DNA from: Rheinheimera texasensis DSM 17496
GTDB lineage: Bacteria > Pseudomonadota > Gammaproteobacteria > Enterobacterales > Alteromonadaceae
Assembly (NCBI RefSeq): GCF_000711985.1
Contig: NZ_KL544006.1
Span: 240,009-304,008 of the forward strand
DNA: 64,000 bases
Direction of reading: 5' to 3'
Part shown: one piece after another, positions 10,061-18,735 of the stretch
Layout: each line of letters opens with the position of its first letter
Position numbering within the stretch: position 1 is the stretch's first letter
Program-made: the position numbers and the translations under genes
The notes under the pieces: model-generated
The model's input: only the letters and a program-made list of their open reading frames with translations
Database searches by the model: none
Told to the model about the DNA's origin: nothing

Positions 10061-10714
10061 TCATTGTTGCACAGACGGCCACTGGATCCGCCAACAGGTC
10101 TCGACGAGAGACGAGGTCTCAAAACGGCGTCTGGCAAAGCCGTGTCCGGTCAGGTCGCGTTGTTGCCACAAAGTCACTTGTGCAAAGCTAAACAGCTCAG
10201 AGATTTCTTCAGCTGGCACGCTAAAAGGCGGGCCATTTTTTTCTGCTACCGGATACTCCAGACTTAACAGCAACATATCAGCAGCTGGCATTAAAGCCCG
10301 CAACTGCCGGACATAGTCCCGGCGCATCGGCGCCGGTAATGCGATCAGCGCGGCTCTGTCGTATATGCGACGGCATTCGGCAACCTGCTCAGGTCTCAAC
10401 GCAAAAAAGTCACCTTGCCAGAGCCGGATCACCTCTGTTTCGTAACAAACAAAAGCAGCTGATTGCTTGCGTGTGGCCTGCAGTTGATTTTCCGCAAAAA
10501 AGTCCCGGCAGGCGATCTCTGACAATTCAGCCCCTACAACAGGTGCCTGCTGCGCTAGGAACAACAAGTCTGGCGATTTACCACATAAAGGTACAAACAC
10601 CTGACTGGCATTGAGCCAGTCTGACGGGGCCGAGCGCAGCAGCGGATGCGCGTCTTCCTGTTGCCAGCCCAGCTGATTTTGCTGCCAGCATTGCAGCCAG
10701 AAATCTTGCTGCAT
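10061..10714 (-). CDS. tpm: Thiopurine S-methyltransferase family protein
   Basis: This 217-residue protein is the length of bacterial TPMT (about 218). The N-terminus carries the family sequence FWLQCWQQNQLGWQ, followed by the AdoMet-binding segment VFVPLCGKSPDLLFLAQQ with VVGAELSEIAC. A further typical segment is DRAALIALPAPMRRDYV. The family transfers methyl from AdoMet to thiopurines. In bacteria it is also linked to selenite and tellurite methylation, but the native role is not settled. It lies directly after sohB (TGA-G-ATG spacing), so the two are almost certainly co-transcribed. The cytoplasmic location follows from the absence of a signal. Confidence 0.92.
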   Translation of the reverse strand: MQQDFWLQCWQQNQLGWQQEDAHPLLRSAPSDWLNASQVFVPLCGKSPDLLFLAQQAPVVGAELSEIACRDFFAENQLQATRKQSAAFVCYETEVIRLWQGDFFALRPEQVAECRRIYDRAALIALPAPMRRDYVRQLRALMPAADMLLLSLEYPVAEKNGPPFSVPAEEISELFSFAQVTLWQQRDLTGHGFARRRFETSSLVETCWRIQWPSVQQ

Positions 10715-10715
10715 C

Positions 10716-11705
10716 TCAGCGCCAGAACGTCAGCTGCTGCAGTTGCTGCAGACTGCTTTTAACGATGCTTGCTGCGGTCAGACCGGCTTTTTCCGCCAGC
10801 GATTTACGCACTCGATACTGCACTTTATACACCTGACGCTCTGCCAATTGAGAGATTAGATAATCGTCACTGGTACAAAGTGTATCAACCAGTTTCAGTT
10901 CCAGAGCCTGATATCCAAACCAATGCTCACCTGTGGCTACTTCATCGATATCCAGTTGCTGGCGGTGGCGCTGCACAAAATGTTTAAACAGCACATGGGT
11001 TTCTTCCAGTTCGCGCTGAAATTTTTGTCGCCCCTTGTCGGTATTCTCACCAAATACTGTGACAGTGCGCTTAAATTCACCAGCGGTGAATTGTTCAAAT
11101 TCGATGTGATTCTTTTTCAGTAATTTATTGAAGTTCGGTAACTGTGCGATCACGCCGATAGAACCCAGTATGGCAAAAGGCGCCGCGATGATTTTGTCGG
11201 CAATGCAGGCCATCATATAGCCACCACTCGCCGCGACCTTGTCGACTGCAACTGTCAGAGGAATATTTTTCTGCCGGACCCGCTCGAGCTGCGAAGCGCC
11301 AAGGCCATAACCATGCACCACCCCACCACCGGATTCCAGCCGGACCAGCACAGCATCATCTTTATTTGCAACGGCCAGCACTGCGGTCACTTCTTCACGC
11401 AGCGCATCGACTTCGTGCGCATCCATACTGCCGTTAAAGTCGATAACAAACAGCCGGTGCTGCGGTTTTTCTGTCTTATCTGCATGTTTTTGCCACTGTT
11501 TATAGGCTTTTTTATCCAGCAGCTGTTGCTGCAAATCAGCCTGTAAATGCTGGTAATCCGCCGACAAATCATCAAAACATAATTCACCTTTGCGCGCTTT
11601 TGGCTTCACCGACGCAACAACGACCATCACAATCACAGCGCCGATTGCCAGCACCATCGTCAGGGTTTTGGCCAGAAACATGCCGTATTCCAGTAAAAAT
11701 TCCAC
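10716..11705 (-). CDS. sohB: SohB-type inner-membrane serine protease, peptidase family S49
   Basis: This 329-residue protein has an N-terminal transmembrane segment (about residues 10-32) and a periplasmic S49 protease domain related to signal peptide peptidase SppA. The nucleophile is S160 in VAASGGYMMACIADKI, and the likely general base is K212 in TAGEFKRTVT. Length and the early membrane segment match E. coli SohB (349) rather than the double-domain SppA. It is first in a two-gene operon with tpm. In E. coli sohB is a multicopy suppressor of a htrA defect, so a role in envelope protein turnover is likely, but the substrate is unknown. Confidence 0.93.
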   Translation of the reverse strand: MEFLLEYGMFLAKTLTMVLAIGAVIVMVVVASVKPKARKGELCFDDLSADYQHLQADLQQQLLDKKAYKQWQKHADKTEKPQHRLFVIDFNGSMDAHEVDALREEVTAVLAVANKDDAVLVRLESGGGVVHGYGLGASQLERVRQKNIPLTVAVDKVAASGGYMMACIADKIIAAPFAILGSIGVIAQLPNFNKLLKKNHIEFEQFTAGEFKRTVTVFGENTDKGRQKFQRELEETHVLFKHFVQRHRQQLDIDEVATGEHWFGYQALELKLVDTLCTSDDYLISQLAERQVYKVQYRVRKSLAEKAGLTAASIVKSSLQQLQQLTFWR

Positions 11706-11840
11706 AGAATATCCTCAAATAATTGAATTGCTTGCATTCTAGCGCGTCAGTGCATAAGCCGCATAGTCACAGAATGAATGCGTGCCACACAGTGAGGCTG
11801 ACTCGTGCTGGCCTGCAGGCACCACAGTTTATTGCAGGCG

Positions 11841-11868
11841 AAAAAAAACCCGGCACTGCCGGGTTTTC
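11841..11868 (-). terminator. Terminator of the VolA-like lipase gene
   Basis: AAAACCCGGCA and TGCCGGGTTTT pair around a very short loop. The long A run on the left gives a T tract on the minus strand, just after the stop codon at 11884. Confidence 0.85.
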
Positions 11869-11883
11869 CATCAGACGTGATGA

Positions 11884-14295
11884 TTACTGTGCTTTTAACA
11901 CCGCAGCATTCGTCACCTGTATACCTGCGCCACGATTAACAAAGAACGATACCGTTTGACGCTGCATTTCTGCGGTCGCTGCGGCACTTGCTGTTGGGCT
12001 TAAAATGGAGGCGTGGTCACCTTCAGTGAAGCGGGCTATCGACGGACGGTCCAGCACATAACCACCAGCCTTGGCAGGCAGACTGGCTGCGCCTAACAGT
12101 CGTGCCAGTGGCTCAGTACCGCCTAACGGCATGTTAACCGCCTGGTTCGGGATCACCTGGTCAGACTTATTAGTACCGCCATTGCCAACCACTTCCAGGA
12201 TATGCACTGGTGTTTTACCAGCCACATGCATCGCTGCGTAGTTGTTCGGGTCGCCGGCATCGGTAATGGTCTGCGCAGCAAACACAAACTGGCTCAGAGT
12301 TGCACTGATGGCTGTCAGTGCTGCAACCTGGCCTTTGGCAGTCAGGTCAGCCAGATAACCATCAACAAAGCGGGCCGCACAACCAGCATAAGTCGCTGCG
12401 TCTACACAGACTTTCTGTGCATCGACATAAGCTTTAAAGCCTGGTGATAAGGTGGCAGAACCCAGCATTACCGCTGATTTAATAGTGTTACCAAACTCTG
12501 GTGATTCCAGCAGGAAATTGGCAACAGCCCCGCCTGGCATCGCCAGCGTGCTGGCTTTAATTTTGTATAAAGCATCTGCAGTCGGAATGCCGGTTGACGC
12601 ATTTGCTAAAGCCACCATGCTGGCACCGGTGATAGCACCCAGCGAGTGACCAATAAACTGCACGTCCTGAGTATTAATCAGGCCTGCTGTGTTATTGAAG
12701 TTCAAACCCAGACGCAGGCCCAGCATGTCAGCGATACTCTGACGCAGGTTATCGCGGGTAACCAGCATATCCGCTAAATTCATATAGACAGTGGCGTTGC
12801 CAGATTCCTGGCAATAAGCTCCGGATGCAGTGATATCTTTTTTGCCATCACCGTTCACGTCAAAACCGCGACTGCCGTGTAATGGATGGTCGATCGCCAC
12901 AGTGGCAAAGCCTTGTGACGACAACGCCCCAGTGATGGCCAGCATGCTTTCTTTACAGCCGGTAATACCATGCTGCAAAATCACCACAGGCCAGCCAGCT
13001 TCCGGCTTTTTCAGACCAAATGCTTCGACCGGGACTGTCATCTGCACCTGCAGAGTCTGCACTGAATTGACTTTCGGCACGACGTTAAATTTAGTCAGAT
13101 GGCGTTGTTTATCGATGCCAAAATCACGTAAAGCACCACCACTGGCGCCTTTACAGACCGCATCGTTCTGCAGCTGTGCCGGCGTGGTAATACCCGCTTC
13201 CAGTGCAGTTTTTTGTGCATCTGTTAATGCCGCGATCATCGCGCCACTATCGCAGCGTCCAGTCCAACGTGTGTTCAGCGCCGCAGTTGGTGCTGCAGCT
13301 GAAGAAACGCCCAAATAATATGGCAGACTGATAGTACCGGCATAATATTGTGCCAGTTTAAAGGCAAACCGCGGGTCAGCCGGATTGTCCGGAATAGTCG
13401 CGCCTGGGAATAAAATATCAGACACCAGTTTACCGGTATTCTGCACTACAACTTTTGGCGGTGTATTGCCATTGAGTGCACTTGGCAGCATCAGTTGTTT
13501 CACTGTGGCCAGCACGTTTGCCGTCGATTGAGTCGTTATGGCTGCGGTATAAATAATAGAGTCTTTCGCAATAGACTGTGTCGACACTGCATTTTCAAAG
13601 CTGTTGATTACGCCTTGCAATGCACGTTGTGCTTCAGAGCCAAGCGGCATTGTCGCCAGATCCTGTTTCACCAGCTCGTAAGTGGTAGATGGCAACACAC
13701 TGCGGCCTTCAGAATCTTTCAGGTTATTTGTCAGCACCAGAATATATGTGGTAGCTGGTTTTAGCGGTTTTAACGGGATCACTGCGACATTATTGCCAAC
13801 GGCCTTAGTCACAAAATCCTGACCATAAGTCAGCTGGCCAACAGCTTTACAAGCCACGCCGCGTGGTACTGTGCGGCAAGAAGCATCAGTTGAAGCCGGG
13901 TCACCCATTAACACTTCAACGAGACGAACTGAATCTGGGCGTGCCGCACTGGCTGCGTCCAGACTGACACCACCGGCAAAGGCCAGTTCGATGCTAAACG
14001 GATTCTGGGTTGACCAGCCATCAAGCGCACCCAATGCCGTTTGTGGGTCTGTGTAGTTCGGTGTGGCAGCCGCTTCACCCGGCATCACTAAAGTGCCGTC
14101 TGTGGTGCCCTGAAACAACAAGTCATTCGGCACAGATACTTTACTGGCGGTAGGATCAAACACCACACGACTGGCAGGAACCAGAACCTGGTCATTATTT
14201 GCCGTATCTTGTTTGATATCATTCAGTGAGTCACCACCACAGCCGGTCAGCCCAAGCGCGCTGGTCACCGCCAGGCTAATCAGAAGCTTCTTCAT
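11884..14295 (-). CDS. VolA/Pla-1-type extracellular lipase lipoprotein
   Basis: This 803-residue protein has a lipoprotein signal peptide (lipobox LTGC, C19, followed by GGD). The N-terminal half contains a Big-like domain with (VVFDPTASKVSVPNDLLFQGTTDGTLVMP). An alpha/beta hydrolase region follows, with an oxyanion segment WPVVILQHGITGCKESM and the nucleophile elbow GHSLG near residue 550. The arrangement matches the VolA/Pla-1/cef lipase family; Vibrio VolA is a surface-exposed lysophospholipase used to release fatty acids for uptake. The late His in EGDHASILSP probably completes the triad. The protein is probably surface-exposed. It is monocistronic, with its own terminator. Family assignment is strong; substrate is inferred. 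Confidence 0.88.
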   Translation of the reverse strand: MKKLLISLAVTSALGLTGCGGDSLNDIKQDTANNDQVLVPASRVVFDPTASKVSVPNDLLFQGTTDGTLVMPGEAAATPNYTDPQTALGALDGWSTQNPFSIELAFAGGVSLDAASAARPDSVRLVEVLMGDPASTDASCRTVPRGVACKAVGQLTYGQDFVTKAVGNNVAVIPLKPLKPATTYILVLTNNLKDSEGRSVLPSTTYELVKQDLATMPLGSEAQRALQGVINSFENAVSTQSIAKDSIIYTAAITTQSTANVLATVKQLMLPSALNGNTPPKVVVQNTGKLVSDILFPGATIPDNPADPRFAFKLAQYYAGTISLPYYLGVSSAAAPTAALNTRWTGRCDSGAMIAALTDAQKTALEAGITTPAQLQNDAVCKGASGGALRDFGIDKQRHLTKFNVVPKVNSVQTLQVQMTVPVEAFGLKKPEAGWPVVILQHGITGCKESMLAITGALSSQGFATVAIDHPLHGSRGFDVNGDGKKDITASGAYCQESGNATVYMNLADMLVTRDNLRQSIADMLGLRLGLNFNNTAGLINTQDVQFIGHSLGAITGASMVALANASTGIPTADALYKIKASTLAMPGGAVANFLLESPEFGNTIKSAVMLGSATLSPGFKAYVDAQKVCVDAATYAGCAARFVDGYLADLTAKGQVAALTAISATLSQFVFAAQTITDAGDPNNYAAMHVAGKTPVHILEVVGNGGTNKSDQVIPNQAVNMPLGGTEPLARLLGAASLPAKAGGYVLDRPSIARFTEGDHASILSPTASAAATAEMQRQTVSFFVNRGAGIQVTNAAVLKAQ

Positions 14296-14518
14296 ACGTT
14301 CTCCCCGTGTCCTGATTTTTTATTATATTTCCGCAGCTTAGCTAGGCTGCAGATTAAAATTCCTTTGTGTAGACTGGTAACAGCTACGACCAGTTAAACT
14401 TAACCCAATCAGAAAAAATTCGCTAGGGCTAATCTGCAGTTCTCTGAAGAAAGGTGCAAAAAGCCTGACAACCCTGTATTCTGCGCGCGATTTCAGCAGC
14501 TGCACAGGTTGTTTTCTC

Positions 14519-15262
14519 ATGCATAATTTTCAGGCAAAGCCAGATGAACTGGCAGGTAAAACGATTTTAGTCACTGGTGCCGGTGACGGTATTGGCCGTC
14601 AGGCCGCGCTCTCTTTTGCTCTAGCCGGCGCGACAGTGATCCTGCTTGGCAAAACCACAAAAAAACTCGAAGCCGTATACGATGAAATCGTCGCCAGCGG
14701 TGCGCCGGAGCCGGCGATAGTGCCGCTGGATTTAAACGGTGCCACCAAACAACATTACACCGACATGGCGAATACTATTAAAGCAGAATTCGGCAAACTC
14801 GATGGTCTGTTACACAATGCCGGTATGCTTGGCGTGTTGACACCTTTTGAGCATATCGATCTGGAAACCTGGCAGAAAATTATGCAGGTCAACGTGACAG
14901 GCGCGATGCTGATGACGCAAGCTTTATTACCTGTGATGGCACTGGCACCTCAGGCGTCGCTGGTCTTTACGTCATCCGGCGTTGGGAAAAAAGCCCGCGC
15001 TTACTGGGGGCCTTATGCGGTGTCAAAATTTGCCACCGAAGGATTGATGCAGCTGATTGCTGATGAGTACGAGCATTCAACTATCCGCACGAACTGTATC
15101 AATCCCGGTGCCACGCGCACCAAAATGCGCAATGCCGCATATCCGGGTGAAGATCAGCGCCTGCTCAAAACGCCGGCCGAGATTATGCCGCTGTATCTGT
15201 ATCTGATGTCAGACCAAAGCGTGCATATCAATGGCCAGTCGCTGGATGCGCAGCCGAAGTAA
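14519..15262 (+). CDS. yciK: YciK-type short-chain dehydrogenase/reductase
   Basis: This 247-residue Rossmann-fold oxidoreductase has the cofactor motif TGAGDGIGR (residues 19-27), the NAG motif at 100-102, and the catalytic residues S152/153, Y166 and K170 (YAVSK). Length and the segment HNFQAKPDELAGKTILVTGAG match E. coli YciK (252 residues), whose physiological substrate is unknown. In E. coli yciK lies near the trp region; here it is about 25 kb away. It stands alone between the divergent lipase gene and a terminator shared with the convergent H-NS-like gene. Confidence 0.92.
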   Translation: MHNFQAKPDELAGKTILVTGAGDGIGRQAALSFALAGATVILLGKTTKKLEAVYDEIVASGAPEPAIVPLDLNGATKQHYTDMANTIKAEFGKLDGLLHNAGMLGVLTPFEHIDLETWQKIMQVNVTGAMLMTQALLPVMALAPQASLVFTSSGVGKKARAYWGPYAVSKFATEGLMQLIADEYEHSTIRTNCINPGATRTKMRNAAYPGEDQRLLKTPAEIMPLYLYLMSDQSVHINGQSLDAQPK

Positions 15263-15286
15263 CCAGCCACCCATCACGATCAGGCA

Positions 15287-15322
15287 TAAAAAAACAGGAG
15301 CTTTTAGCTCCTGTTTTTTTTA
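15287..15322. terminator. Bidirectional terminator between yciK and the H-NS-like gene
   Basis: AAAAAAACAGGAGCT and AGCTCCTGTTTTTTT pair around a TTT loop, with T tracts on both strands between convergent genes. Confidence 0.92.
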
Positions 15323-15343
15323 ACTGATATTTCGCGTCGCCTA

Positions 15344-15880
15344 TTAACGCTTAGTCAGGATCTCTTCATGATGCGCCGCAGCCCACTCATTCCACACGTC
15401 AACTTTAGCATTATAGTTCAGCAGCGCCTGGCTACCTGCTTCAGCTAACAGAGCGTCGATCTGTTTCACATATTTCTTCTCAACTTTTGAGAAAGGAACT
15501 ACGTCAATACCTTTGTCGTTCAGTGCTTTTTTCATCGTATGAGTTTTCAGCAACTGCAACTGACCATTTTCAACGTAGAAGAACTGGCTTTCTTTATTAA
15601 TTGTTTTGAACTTTGGCTTCACCGGACGTTTGGCATCATCCTGTTGTACTTCTTCTTCCTGATTCAATACAACGGTGCCTTCGGCATTTAATTTGTAACC
15701 CAGCTGTTCTAGCGTGAAGCCTTGAGCACGGGCGAATTCGCGCACTTTTTCCAAGACTTCAGATTCTTTTTGCCGCTCATCCAGTACCGATTTTAATACA
15801 TCAATTACTTCCTGTAATTTTAATACAGACAACTCTTTTGCTGCTTTTTTTAACTCACGTTTATCAAGTAATAATGACAT
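15344..15880 (-). CDS. H-NS-like protein with an atypical C-terminus
   Basis: This 178-residue basic protein lacks signal or membrane segments. Residues 8-60 (LKKAAKELSVLKLQEVIDVL, then SVLDERQKESEVLEKVREFARAQGFTLEQLG) form an amphipathic helix pattern resembling the N-terminal oligomerisation helix of H-NS/VicH proteins. An acidic and glutamine-rich linker (QEEEVQQDD) follows. A basic segment (KRPVKPKFK) then sits where H-NS proteins have their DNA-binding domain. However, the diagnostic W-x-G-x-G-R/QGR AT-hook motif is absent, and about 80 further residues follow that I cannot assign. It may be a diverged nucleoid protein or a protein that shares only the dimerisation helix. The upstream region is AT-rich. 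H-NS relationship is inference. Confidence 0.6.
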   Translation of the reverse strand: MSLLLDKRELKKAAKELSVLKLQEVIDVLKSVLDERQKESEVLEKVREFARAQGFTLEQLGYKLNAEGTVVLNQEEEVQQDDAKRPVKPKFKTINKESQFFYVENGQLQLLKTHTMKKALNDKGIDVVPFSKVEKKYVKQIDALLAEAGSQALLNYNAKVDVWNEWAAAHHEEILTKR

Positions 15881-16056
15881 ACAGCGAACCTTCTATGTTA
15901 GCGATATAATATCTGACGACATCTTAGTGATATTCAATAAAAAAAGAAATGGGGATATAATAATTTCCACAGCAGATTACAAGAATCCTAGCTGGTCGGT
16001 GCTGGCATTTGAGCCGAATTCAGGTATCTTAGCCCAAATTTGTCCGGGGATCTGAG

Positions 16057-16710
16057 ATGCAATCTTTACAACACTTGTTCGAAAACAATAAGGCATGGGC
16101 TGACCGTATCGAGCGGGAAGCGCCAGGATTTTTCAAGAAATTGTCGGCACAACAAGCACCTGAGTATCTTTGGATCGGCTGTTCAGACAGTCGGGTTCCG
16201 GCCAATGATATTGTTGGTTTATTACCAGGTGAGTTATTTGTGCATCGTAACGTCGCCAATCTGGTACTGCATGCAGACATCAATTGTTTGTCTGTATTGC
16301 AATACGCCATTGATGTTCTGAAAGTGAAACATATCATCGTCTGTGGCCATTACGGCTGTGGTGGCATTAATGCTGCTATTAGTAAACAAAAAGTCGGCCT
16401 GGTGGATAACTGGCTACGTAATATCAAAGACATTTACACCATGCACAAAGCAGAACTTGAGGCGCTGGAAACGGAAGCAGAGCGGCAAAACCGCATGTGC
16501 GAACTCAATGTCATGGAGCAAGTGCGTAATGTGTGTCATACCAGTGTGGTGCAGGATGCCTGGGACCGTGGCCAAGAACTGGCAGTGCACGGCTGGGTGT
16601 ATAGCCTGCGCAACGGCCGGGTGAAAGATTTAAAAGTCAGCCACTCCAGCGCCGACCAAATCGACAATATCTATGCGCTGGATATGACCGACGATCTGAA
16701 AGACAAATAG
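16057..16710 (+). CDS. can: Beta-class carbonic anhydrase
   Basis: This 217-residue cytoplasmic enzyme interconverts CO2 and bicarbonate. The zinc ligands and catalytic residues align at C42 and D44 (CSDSR), H98 and C101 (HYGCGG), the same numbers as in E. coli Can (220 residues), so it is a complete, full-length enzyme. It supplies bicarbonate for carboxylases at ambient CO2. The start ATG follows a GGGGATCTGAG stretch with a usable ribosome site. Its stop codon directly abuts the stop of the convergent downstream gene, with no terminator between them. Confidence 0.97.
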   Translation: MQSLQHLFENNKAWADRIEREAPGFFKKLSAQQAPEYLWIGCSDSRVPANDIVGLLPGELFVHRNVANLVLHADINCLSVLQYAIDVLKVKHIIVCGHYGCGGINAAISKQKVGLVDNWLRNIKDIYTMHKAELEALETEAERQNRMCELNVMEQVRNVCHTSVVQDAWDRGQELAVHGWVYSLRNGRVKDLKVSHSSADQIDNIYALDMTDDLKDK

Positions 16711-17244
16711 TTATTTAAATACAACCTGCGCATCCGGTGCCTCTGTATAGACGGCACTGTGACCCGCGACCCATTTGCCTTGCTGCAGATATTCTGAGGT
16801 CGTTGTCAGTGTGGTGTCAGCTAACTTCGATGAAGAACGAACTTTGGTAATGCCGTTGGCATTATTTTCCACCGTTTCTTCCGCTGTCAGCGTCTTCGTT
16901 TTGCTGTCTACCGACATAGTGCCATGCGTATAAAAACCGGCGGTGGTGAAATAATAATAAACCAGCGCCTGCTGTTTCTTGTCATAAAACAGCATCGTCT
17001 CACCACCATATTCCCCTTGATTCACCGAGTGAATGATTTTAATCGCTGTACCATTCAGCGCCCGTTCCCAACGGCTGATATCAATCATTTCCGGTTGTCC
17101 CGGCTGTGACAACAGACCGCGCCAGGTTTTACCGATATAAGGCCGCAGTGGCTCCAATTCCGCACTGAGTGTGAGCTGCTCTGCTGCAGATAAAGGACCA
17201 ACAACAAATAGCAACGCACTGAGCCAATACGCTTTAATTTGCAT
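16711..17244 (-). CDS. Secreted protein of unknown function
   Basis: This 177-residue protein starts with a cleavable signal peptide (about 20 residues, ending LSAAEQ). The mature domain of about 155 residues looks like a beta-rich lipocalin/calycin-type fold related to DUF1579-like proteins: LEPLRPYIGKTWRG at the start, then repeated strands such as GETMLFYDKKQQALVYYYF and GTMSVDSKTKTLTAEET. No catalytic motif is visible. It overlaps the upstream thioesterase gene by 11 bases, so the two are co-transcribed. Its stop codon abuts the stop of can on the other strand. The export prediction is firm; the fold is a guess. Confidence 0.75.
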   Translation of the reverse strand: MQIKAYWLSALLFVVGPLSAAEQLTLSAELEPLRPYIGKTWRGLLSQPGQPEMIDISRWERALNGTAIKIIHSVNQGEYGGETMLFYDKKQQALVYYYFTTAGFYTHGTMSVDSKTKTLTAEETVENNANGITKVRSSSKLADTTLTTTSEYLQQGKWVAGHSAVYTEAPDAQVVFK

Positions 17245-17722
17245 GCTGCTGCTCCTGATAGAAATCCAGCATTTGCTGTTCGACAGTCTGGGAAAACTGC
17301 TTCATTTGAATGGCATATCGTTCGAGAAACTGATCTTCGGCGGTTTCCGGCACCCAGGCCGGGACTTTGGCCGTATTGCCCTGCTCGTCCAGTGCAACAA
17401 AGGTGATGATGCAGTGATTGGTTTCCGCCAACTCGCCACTTTTACTGTCACCAGAGCGCACCTGCACAAAAATATGCATGCTGGTACTACCGGTGTGCAC
17501 CACTTTAGCTTCCAGTTCCACTAAATGACCGACCAGAATAGGCCGACGAAAGCGAATAGTCCCCACCGACACAGTGACGCAATACAGCCCGCTCCAGCGC
17601 GCGGCACAGGCATATGCAGCCTGATCCAGCCATTTCATCACCATGCCACCATGCACTTTGCCGCCAAAGTTGACATGGGTTGGTTCGGCCAGAAAACGAA
17701 ACTCTACTGTTCTTGGCTGCAT
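17234..17722 (-). CDS. Acyl-CoA thioesterase, hotdog fold
   Basis: This 162-residue cytoplasmic protein has the YciA/BACH-type hotdog signature: NFGGKVHGGMVMKWLDQAAYACA, followed by the strand VSVGTIRFRRPILVGHLVELEAKV. It would hydrolyse acyl-CoA thioesters to free acids and CoA. The conserved Asp in MKWLDQA and the HGG motif are present. Length suits a single-domain hexameric YciA-like enzyme. It is followed in the same operon by the secreted protein gene and preceded by purU with a 21-base gap, so the three may form one transcript. Chain-length preference cannot be read from sequence. Confidence 0.88.
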   Translation of the reverse strand: MQPRTVEFRFLAEPTHVNFGGKVHGGMVMKWLDQAAYACAARWSGLYCVTVSVGTIRFRRPILVGHLVELEAKVVHTGSTSMHIFVQVRSGDSKSGELAETNHCIITFVALDEQGNTAKVPAWVPETAEDQFLERYAIQMKQFSQTVEQQMLDFYQEQQHAN

Positions 17723-17743
17723 TGTGGATCCTCATATTGTTTT

Positions 17744-18577
17744 TCAGAGTATGACGGTTTTATTGCCGTGTACAAACACCCGGTCTTCAACCACCAGTTC
17801 CAGCGCTTTGGTCAGCACATTTTTTTCCACATCTCGGCCGGCTTTTGCCATATCTTTTGCACTATATGTGTGGTCAACATTAGTTACCATTTGCTTGATG
17901 ATTGGCCCTTCATCCAGATGATCGGTGACAAAATGCGCGGTTGCGCCAATGATCTTCACGCCGCGATTAAAGGCCTGGCGATAAGGATGAGCACCGATAA
18001 ACGCCGGTAGAAAACTATGATGGATATTGATGATTCGATTTGGATAGGCAGCAACAAAATCCGGGCTTAATACGCGCATAAACTTGGCCAGCACCAGATA
18101 ATCCGGCTGATACTGTGCGATCTGTGCCGCTAATAATTGTTCATGTTCTACCCGGCTTACGCCCTGATGATCAATAAAATGATAAGGCAGGTCGAATTTT
18201 TCCGTCAGTGCCTGCAAATGTGGGTGATTACCGATAACTGCCGCAATATCCAGCTCCAGCGAGCCATCAAACACTTTCATCAGAATATCGCCGAGACAAT
18301 GTGCTTCTTTGGTGACCAGAATCACCACACGTTTTTTTGCGGTGCCCACTAATTGCCGTTCACTGCCGTGAGGCAAAGCGCGGTCCAGGTCCAGCAACAA
18401 TGTATGATCATTGAATATGCCTTCGAGCTGAGTGCGCATATAAAAGCGGCCGGAATCCGGGTCGACATATTCGGTATTGCGGGTGATATTCAGCTGATGC
18501 TTGTAACAAATATTGGTAATTTGTGCGATCAGGCCTTTTGAATCCGGGCATTCAATCAATAGTGTTTTCTGTTCCAT
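17744..18577 (-). CDS. purU: Formyltetrahydrofolate deformylase
   Basis: This 277-residue enzyme hydrolyses 10-formyltetrahydrofolate to tetrahydrofolate and formate, balancing one-carbon pools and feeding formate to purine synthesis. An N-terminal ACT domain (KTLLIECPDSKGLIAQITN, residues 4-80) senses amino acids in E. coli. The formyltransferase domain contains NIHHSFLPAF (Asn and His of the active site) and the conserved Asp in GATAHFVTDHLDEGPII. I choose the ATG at 18577; the open frame extends 11 residues upstream, without homology. Length is close to E. coli PurU (280). It is first in a probable operon with the thioesterase gene and divergent from trmO. Confidence 0.96.
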   Translation of the reverse strand: MEQKTLLIECPDSKGLIAQITNICYKHQLNITRNTEYVDPDSGRFYMRTQLEGIFNDHTLLLDLDRALPHGSERQLVGTAKKRVVILVTKEAHCLGDILMKVFDGSLELDIAAVIGNHPHLQALTEKFDLPYHFIDHQGVSRVEHEQLLAAQIAQYQPDYLVLAKFMRVLSPDFVAAYPNRIINIHHSFLPAFIGAHPYRQAFNRGVKIIGATAHFVTDHLDEGPIIKQMVTNVDHTYSAKDMAKAGRDVEKNVLTKALELVVEDRVFVHGNKTVIL

Positions 18578-18735
18578 CGAATCACAACTCTCTACTTCAT
18601 TGGCAAACAAATCACTCTAGACACCCAGACAGCCAAGAGCAAGCACTTCTGCATCCGAAGCGGCTGAACCTTGTTGTTTGCCCAGCAGCACCGGATAATG
18701 TCAGAAGATACCAGAGAGAGATTGTTGTTCTGCCC

